From the NCBI GenBank assembly GCA_018883625.1, contig JAHLFV010000133.1, positions 1 to 12,658 on the forward strand: a stretch of 12,658 bases of DNA, in the 5' to 3' direction. The notes beneath the pieces are model-generated. The model was not told the origin of the DNA. It did not search any database and was given only the letters and a program-made list of their open reading frames with translations. Position 1 is the stretch's first letter, and each line of letters starts with the position of its first letter. The position numbers and the translations under genes are program-made. Shown one piece after another: positions 9,122 to 12,658 of the stretch. The stretch comes from Candidatus Treponema excrementipullorum. Lineage in GTDB: Bacteria > Spirochaetota > Spirochaetia > Treponematales > Treponemataceae.

Positions 9122-10756
9122 ATGCTGGATAAAACAAAACAAGGATGGTGGAAAAAAGCCACCGCATATCAAATTTATCCCAAAAGTTTTCAAGATACCA
9201 CAGGAAAGGGAACAGGCGACCTGCAAGGTATTATTTCCCGGTTAGACTACTTGGAAAAACTGGGAATCGACGTTATTTGGCTGTCTCCCGTATGTGCCTC
9301 TCCTCAAGTGGATAACGGCTACGATATTTCCGATTACAGAGCCATAGATCCCATGTATGGAACCTTAGACGACATGAAAGAGCTCATCGCAAAGGCAAAA
9401 GAACGGGGAATCGGTATTATGCTGGACTTAGTACTGAATCACAGCTCGGATCAGCACAACTGGTTCAAAGAAGCTCTTAAAAGCCGGGACAATCCCTATC
9501 ACGACTACTACGTATGGCGGGAAGGGACTCCGGAATCATACCCTAACGATATGAAATCAGTGTTTGGCGGTCCGGCATGGACTTACGTTCCCCACTTAGG
9601 ACAGTACTATTTTCATCAATTTGCACCGCAACAACCGGACTTACATTGGGATAATCCCACTTTACGGCGGGAATTATACGACATGATTTTGTGGTGGATG
9701 GACTTAGGAGTGGAAGGTTTCCGACTGGATGTAATAGACCAAATAGCAAAAGAGCCGGACTTACACATCACAGGCAACGGTCCTAAACTTCACAGCTTTT
9801 TACGGGAACTCAGTGCAGAGACTTTCCAAAAAGGTTGCCTGGTAACGGTAGGAGAAGCCTGGGGAGCAACACCGGAACGAGCTCAGTTATACAGTGCCCC
9901 CGATGGCAGCGAACTTTCCATGGTATTCCAGTTTGAACACATGTGTCTGGATCTGGAACCGGGAAAATCAAAATGGGAAATCCGCCCCCTTCCTTTGGTA
10001 GAACTAAAAAAGAATTTTGAAAAATGGCAACATGCCTTACACAACTGCGGTTTCGGAAGCTTGTTTCTCAACAACCATGACTTACCCAGAATTCTTTCCC
10101 GATGGGGAGATCCCCAAAACTATCCCGCAGAGTCGGCAAAGCTTTTGGCAATTATGCTCCACGGTATGGAAGGTATGCCCTATATTTATCAGGGAGAAGA
10201 ATTGGGAATGACTAATATCCGACTTCCTATAGAAGCATACAAAGACTTGGAAATTCTCAATATGTATAAAGAACGAAAGGCTGCCGGCATACCGGAAGAA
10301 CAGATAATGGAGTCCATTTATCAGAGAGGAAGAGATAACGCCCGTACTCCCATGCAATGGGACAGTAGCCCACAGGCAGGATTTACCACAGGTACCCCGT
10401 GGCTTCCGGTAAATCCTAACTATACAGAGATAAATGCAGAAAACCGACTGGCAGATCCCAACTCTGTGTTTTACACCTATGCAACCTTAATCCGGCTTAG
10501 GAAACAGTACGAAGTTTTTGTAAAAGGTGACTTTACACTTTTGGAAAAAGACCATCCTCACCTTTTTGTGTATCAGCGACACTACCAACACGAAAACCTT
10601 TTAGTTGTCTGTAATTTTGGCGGTACAGCAACCGAATGGTCATTACCCCCTTACTGGCATGGGGCCACCTGCTTGGTACAAAACTATCAGGACACTCCCG
10701 TTAACGGTTTACGTCCTTGGGAAGCACGGATATATTTTAAAAATGAGGTAAACTAA
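9122..10756 (+). CDS. dexB: Glucan 1,6-alpha-glucosidase (DexB-like, GH13_31)
   Basis: Predicted to release glucose from the non-reducing ends of isomalto-oligosaccharides, panose or short branched dextrins. It has 544 residues and no signal peptide. GH13 regions: DLVLNH 102-107, GFRLDVID with Arg201 and nucleophile Asp203, VGEAWG with acid/base Glu245, and NNHD with His319 and Asp320. The residue after the nucleophile is Val204, which in this subfamily goes with alpha-1,6 preference (alpha-1,4-specific maltases usually have Thr or Ala). The long similarity to Streptococcus mutans DexB-type enzymes (NNHDLPRI, YIYQGEELGMTN, RDNARTPMQW, ELSMVFQFEH) favours DexB over MalL, though oligo-1,6-glucosidase (MalL) and TreC are relatives. 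The start lies 3 nt after the previous stop with AGGAAGGA upstream. It would finish the panose and branched stubs left by the upstream enzymes. The stop shares one base with the next ATG (TAATG). Confidence 0.9.
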   Translation: MLDKTKQGWWKKATAYQIYPKSFQDTTGKGTGDLQGIISRLDYLEKLGIDVIWLSPVCASPQVDNGYDISDYRAIDPMYGTLDDMKELIAKAKERGIGIMLDLVLNHSSDQHNWFKEALKSRDNPYHDYYVWREGTPESYPNDMKSVFGGPAWTYVPHLGQYYFHQFAPQQPDLHWDNPTLRRELYDMILWWMDLGVEGFRLDVIDQIAKEPDLHITGNGPKLHSFLRELSAETFQKGCLVTVGEAWGATPERAQLYSAPDGSELSMVFQFEHMCLDLEPGKSKWEIRPLPLVELKKNFEKWQHALHNCGFGSLFLNNHDLPRILSRWGDPQNYPAESAKLLAIMLHGMEGMPYIYQGEELGMTNIRLPIEAYKDLEILNMYKERKAAGIPEEQIMESIYQRGRDNARTPMQWDSSPQAGFTTGTPWLPVNPNYTEINAENRLADPNSVFYTYATLIRLRKQYEVFVKGDFTLLEKDHPHLFVYQRHYQHENLLVVCNFGGTATEWSLPPYWHGATCLVQNYQDTPVNGLRPWEARIYFKNEVN

Positions 10757-11487
10757 TGAGTGTAAAAGCCCTGATTTTTGATTTATACGGAACCTTAATC
10801 CGTATACATACAGATGAGGAAAGCATAGAACACCTTTGGAAACCTCTCAGTTATTTTTACGGATATCACGGTGCATATTATACACCGGAAGCATTACTGG
10901 ACAGTTATCGCCACCTTATAGCCAAAGAGGAGCGTAAAGCACAAAAAAAATACAAAACAGAAGCGGCAGAAATAAAACTGGAAAGGGTTTTCAAAGAGCT
11001 TTTTACCCTAAAAGGTGCAAAAGTATCTTCACAAACGGTACTGTATACAGCCCAATTCTTCAGAGCCTGTTCCACAAAAGTTTCCGAACTGTATCCCGGA
11101 GTACAGGATATGTTTTACCGTCTGAAACAACAGGGTGTACAAATATACTTGCTGTCCAATGCCCAAAGGATTTTTACCGAACCGGAAATGAAACGGCTGG
11201 GGATTTACGAATCTTTTGACGAAGTTTTTATATCTTCTGACTGGAATTTCAAAAAACCTTCGCCCACATATTTTAGATATCTTTTAGACAAGATTTCTTT
11301 TTCTCCCAAAGAAATAATGATGGTGGGCAACAGTCCCCGGGACGACATTGTACCGGCTTATGAGTTGGGGCTGCAAACCTGCTTTCTTAATACTGACGGA
11401 GTAAAGGAAATTCCTCCTTGCACCCTGCACTGTGATTTTGCAGACTATGAAACACTGGTACGCTTTGTAACGGGCGAAAGTGCGTAA
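10756..11487 (+). CDS. HAD-superfamily hydrolase with haloacid-dehalogenase-type motif I
   Basis: A 243-residue HAD protein of unknown substrate. Motif I is FDLYGTL with nucleophile Asp9; motif II is LLSNAQ (Ser134); motif III lysine is in FKKPSP (Lys166/167); motif IV is VGNSPRDD (Asp196, Asp197). A helical cap domain fits residues about 20-95, which are rich in charged residues. The unusual point is Tyr11 at the Asp+2 position, where phosphatases and phosphoglucomutases of the family need an acid/base Asp; Tyr there is typical of L-2-haloacid dehalogenase-like proteins. It shares a base with dexB (TAATG) and has GAGGT 6 nt upstream, so it is made together with the sugar enzymes, but its chemistry is not evident. 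Beta-phosphoglucomutase is unlikely because of Tyr11. No strong terminator follows. Confidence 0.85.
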   Translation: MSVKALIFDLYGTLIRIHTDEESIEHLWKPLSYFYGYHGAYYTPEALLDSYRHLIAKEERKAQKKYKTEAAEIKLERVFKELFTLKGAKVSSQTVLYTAQFFRACSTKVSELYPGVQDMFYRLKQQGVQIYLLSNAQRIFTEPEMKRLGIYESFDEVFISSDWNFKKPSPTYFRYLLDKISFSPKEIMMVGNSPRDDIVPAYELGLQTCFLNTDGVKEIPPCTLHCDFADYETLVRFVTGESA

Positions 11488-11558
11488 CAGAAAAGTAAGT
11501 AATTTAATTCCATAGAATTACTAAGTCGACAGAGTGGTTTTTAGTGCAACAAACGGTA

Positions 11559-11818
11559 TTACAAGTCACGGTGCAATTGTTCAACTTCCGTAACGGATAA
11601 TCCGGTAAAGGAAGCTACTGTTTCAACCGGAATTCCTTGTTTTAAAGCGGACACGGCAGTCTCCAATATTCCTTCTTCTCGACCTTTAGCTTCCCCGATT
11701 TCAATACCTTCTTTACGCCCTTGCTCTATACCCTCTTTTAAGCCTTCTGCTCTACCGGAGGCGTTGCCCACGCCATTTATCGTACAAATCCAATTCATAT
11801 TTCATATGGGGCCTCCCT
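11559..11818 (-). pseudogene. Rpn-family nuclease/transposase remnant, C-terminal piece with frameshift
   Basis: Reading the minus strand from 11818, the frame GRPHMKYELDLYDKWRGQR resembles the helix that follows the nuclease domain in Rpn proteins (PD-(D/E)XK nuclease family transposases). It stops after the residues LR. One frame away, the text continues as GRAEGLKEGIEQGR and on through the charged GxxEG-type repeat tail, ending with a helix-turn-helix-like SFTGLSVTEVEQLHRDL and a stop at 11559. Removing one C at about 11755-11758 (the CCGG) would join the two as LYDKWRGQRLGRAEG. So a single-base indel has broken the tail. An open frame from the ATG at 11798 covers only the tail and its first 14 residues are out-of-frame text, so it is unlikely to be a real start. 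It faces the HAD gene tail to tail. Confidence 0.8.
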
Positions 11819-11937
11819 TGCGTTGTGAAAAGCAAATTCTGTGGGTTCGACACAACGCTATGCATTGCCCAGTAAAAATATAGGGTACAACAATGCATCA
11901 ATATTGCTGGGTACAAAAAGCAGGTAAAGCAATATTT
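11819..11937. repeat. Triple-hairpin element, copy 1
   Basis: Three consecutive stem-loops with single-base spacers. Hairpin a is 11820-11827/11851-11858 (GCGTTGTG, 23-nt loop). Hairpin b is 11860-11867/11891-11898 (ATGCATTG, 23-nt loop). Hairpin c is 11900-11907/11929-11936 (AATATTGC, 21-nt loop). All three stems are perfect 8-bp matches. The loops are A-rich; b has AGTAAAA and both b and c have GGGTACAA. The element lies between the middle and C-terminal pieces of the Rpn remnant. This is the most diverged copy; only the c stem is identical to copy 2. No known element family is recognised. Confidence 0.85.
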
Positions 11938-11952
11938 GTCTCAATAGTTGGA

Positions 11953-12072
11953 TTATGCACATATCCTAAATAACGAATCCATAGATAAGTACTGTAATAA
12001 TGCCCGTAATCTGGGATCTTGTGCCTTTTCAAACGCACTTGTATTATACACTACTTTTATCTGCCCGTCACT
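11953..12072 (-). pseudogene. Rpn-family remnant, middle piece
   Basis: On the minus strand from 12072, 39 codons read SDGQIKVVYNTSAF, EKAQDPRLRALLQYL and a short divergent end before TAA at 11955-11953. The DPRLRALLQYL stretch and the preceding VVYNTSAF resemble the part of Rpn proteins after the catalytic core (the common version is roughly F(L/Y)N followed by a helix with LRALL(K/Q)Y(L/I)). The frame is the same as the upstream piece at 12190-12370. Compared with the family, roughly 20 or more residues are missing before the C-terminal piece, and a second stop (TGA) comes before the hairpin element. It has no start or ribosome binding site and is a fragment, not a gene. Confidence 0.75.
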
Positions 12073-12189
12073 AATCATCGAGGGGCGTATCTCTAGGCAG
12101 GACGATGATTTACGTACTGATAGTAAAATTTATAAGTAAAACAGTACGTTAATATTGCAATGGTACAAAAACTTAGCAGGGCAATATTT
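12072..12189. repeat. Triple-hairpin element, copy 2
   Basis: Hairpin e is 12073-12080/12103-12110 (AATCATCG). Hairpin f is 12112-12119/12142-12149 (ACGTACTG). Hairpin g is 12151-12158/12181-12188 (AATATTGC). Every stem is a perfect 8 bp, every loop is exactly 22 nt, and the spacers are one T each (12111, 12150), giving a strict 39-nt period. Including the base at 12189 the unit is 117 nt, or 39 codons, and it starts and ends on the codon boundary of the Rpn frame around it; it carries in-frame stops. The 52 nt at 12109-12160 match 12407-12458 of copy 3 with two differences. Confidence 0.9.
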
Positions 12190-12370
12190 GCGTAGTCTAC
12201 AAAACAACGGAAGTGCGCCGTTTCCGCACAAATCAAAGTTGCAGATAAAAATCACATAGGATTTTTTCAGTTGGTCATAAGGATTGCCTCTTAAAAGTGA
12301 GTCTACGTCAATGGCGGAGTGGTAATACCGCATTCGTTTTACCAAGTTATGCTTATGACCAGTCTGCATT
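12190..12370 (-). pseudogene. Rpn-family remnant, catalytic-core piece
   Basis: From 12369 on the minus strand the text reads MQTGHKHNLVKRMRYYHSAI, then DVDSLLRG, LKKSYVIFICNFDLCGNG and on to RLR. This is a clear match to the core of Rpn proteins (recombination-promoting nuclease / PD-(D/E)XK family putative transposase), where the usual text is (D/E)xEMQ ... KRxRYYxSxID ... LKKSxVIFIC. The glutamine of the catalytic ExQ motif is present, but the glutamate before the methionine is lost at the junction with hairpin copy 3. The N-terminal part of the gene is not seen and would lie beyond the insertion sequence, outside the window. After RLR the frame runs into hairpin copy 2 and meets a stop there. 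A free-standing gene from this ATG is unlikely because no ribosome binding site is seen. Confidence 0.82.
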
Positions 12371-12486
12371 AAGCATCGATGAGGAAATCAGAAAGTAAAA
12401 CGATACTTTACGTACTGATAGTAAAATTTATGGGTAAAACAGTACGTTAATATTGCAAGATTGTGTCAAATTTAGTTCGCAATTTT
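12370..12486. repeat. Triple-hairpin element, copy 3 (third hairpin overlaps IS end)
   Basis: Hairpin i is 12371-12378/12401-12408 (AAGCATCG with one C-A mismatch). Hairpin j is 12410-12417/12440-12447 (ACGTACTG). Hairpin k is 12449-12456/12479-12486 (AATATTGC against GCAATTTT, 7 of 8 pairs). All loops are 22 nt and the spacers are single T (12409, 12448). Hairpin j is near-identical to f of copy 2. The k loop is unlike the loops of c and g, and from about 12459 it looks like an IS256-type end (TTGTGTCAAATTT). So k may be a chimera of the old left arm and the insertion sequence, or a native hairpin with a changed loop. Confidence 0.8.
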
Positions 12487-12658
12487 GATTCTGAAAAAAG
12501 CCACATATCCATCATGCTACGTTAAATAAAATCTCCTTTTGAACTTTTATTGAGCCGGCATTTATGTAGCAACGCTCAGTCTGCCAGTCCTCTGAATATT
12601 CAAGCAAATAGCTTGTTATCAGTCTTATATAAGAATCTGTTGAAGGAAAAATACCGAC
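12459..12658 (-). mobile_element. IS256-family insertion sequence, right end (rest outside window)
   Basis: The terminal part of an IS that continues beyond the window. The coding 3' end at 12512-12658 identifies the family. About 53 nt of non-coding sequence separate the stop from the proposed terminus near 12459, a normal distance for the family. The terminal sequence, read on the plus strand, is GATTGTGTCAAATTTAG; TTGTGT-plus-A/T-rich termini are common among IS256 relatives. The exact boundary is uncertain by several bases because the other end and the 8-9 bp target duplication are not visible. It appears to have landed inside hairpin copy 3. Confidence 0.6.
12512..12658 (-). CDS. IS256-family (mutator-type) transposase, C-terminal 48 residues
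   Basis: On the minus strand the frame is open from the window edge (12658) to TGA at 12514-12512. It begins VGIFPSTDSYIRLITSYLLE, followed by YSEDWQTERCYINAGSIK. This is the C-terminal end of IS256/mutator transposases, where the usual text is (R/V)xIFPxxxSxxRLxxxxLxExxExWxxxRxY. The DDE catalytic residues lie in the missing N-terminal part. The tail carries a few extra residues (VQKEILFNVA). Whether the full gene is intact cannot be judged from here. Confidence 0.82.
   Translation of the reverse strand, partial: VGIFPSTDSYIRLITSYLLEYSEDWQTERCYINAGSIKVQKEILFNVA

Noticed and set aside
10756..11487. Beta-phosphoglucomutase (PgmB), a common member of maltose operons
   Set aside because: The Asp+2 acid/base residue is replaced by Tyr11 and no maltose phosphorylase is present.
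11498..11522. Possible terminator after the HAD gene (AGTAATT / AATTACT)
   Set aside because: Seven A/T-rich pairs, 11-nt loop and no T-run; too weak to call. The 71-nt gap to the Rpn remnant holds nothing else convincing.
11948..12139. Plus-strand 63-codon open frame
   Set aside because: It lies antisense to the recognisable Rpn middle piece and runs into hairpin copy 2; no ribosome binding site and no family resemblance.
12273..12360. 9-bp inverted repeat GGTCATAAG / CTTATGACC enclosing 70 nt
   Set aside because: Both arms fall in the Rpn core reading frame (QTGHKH and NPYDQL), it breaks the 8/22/8 geometry, and chance pairing is a sufficient explanation.
11819..12486. Integron attC-like sites
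   Set aside because: attC sites are nested imperfect palindromes with GTTRRRY cores and larger size; here the hairpins are side by side, with unrelated stem sequences and no integrase.
12515..12571. Nested inverted repeats TGCTAC/GTAGCA and AATAAAA/TTTTATT
   Set aside because: They lie within the coding 3' end of the IS256-family transposase and pair across loops of varied size; no independent support.
12623..12634. Perfect 12-bp palindrome TCTTATATAAGA
   Set aside because: Inside the transposase coding frame (codons for DSYIR); AT-rich palindromes of this kind arise easily.

Overview
The window looks like part of the chromosome of a low-GC, starch- or glycogen-using anaerobe, probably a member of the Bacillota (Clostridia or Negativicutes-like). 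This rests on the AT-rich sequence, good AGGAGG-type ribosome binding sites, a Gram-positive-style cytosolic maltodextrin gene set, and Rpn-family and IS256-family debris. I cannot place the genus.

Positions 1-11487 form one plus-strand maltodextrin uptake and breakdown cluster. It starts inside a maltose/maltodextrin-binding protein (malE, 3' part only) and continues with the permeases malF and malG. A rho-independent terminator follows malG. Five tightly packed genes come next: type I pullulanase, GH133 glycogen-debranching enzyme, CBM34-GH13 neopullulanase/cyclomaltodextrinase, a DexB-like glucan 1,6-alpha-glucosidase, and a HAD-superfamily hydrolase. The gaps are 10 and 3 nt, and the other two joins are overlaps of 4 and 1 nt. 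None of the enzymes has a visible signal peptide. The simplest model is that branched oligosaccharides enter through MalEFG and are debranched and cut to glucose and maltose in the cytoplasm. The transporter ATPase (MalK/MsmK type), a regulator, a maltodextrin phosphorylase and a 4-alpha-glucanotransferase are not in the window.

Between malE and malF is a perfectly periodic array of four 27-nt hairpins separated by single C residues. The last unit carries a compensated base-pair change. Its place matches the REP hairpins between malE and malF in E. coli, which suggests a convergent way to keep binding-protein mRNA in excess.

Positions 11488-12658 are a different world: minus-strand mobile and decayed DNA. 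Three pieces of one Rpn-family (PD-(D/E)XK nuclease / putative transposase) gene are readable on the minus strand. They are split by three copies of an unrecognised element of about 117 nt. Each copy is three consecutive hairpins with 8-bp stems, 21-23 nt loops and 1-nt spacers. Stem sequences change between copies with compensating changes on the other arm, so the fold and not the sequence is conserved. Copy 2 together with one spacer base is exactly 117 nt and sits at a codon boundary. Copy 3 is joined to the right end of an IS256-family insertion sequence whose transposase C-terminus runs off the window. This triple-hairpin element is the most novel thing here.
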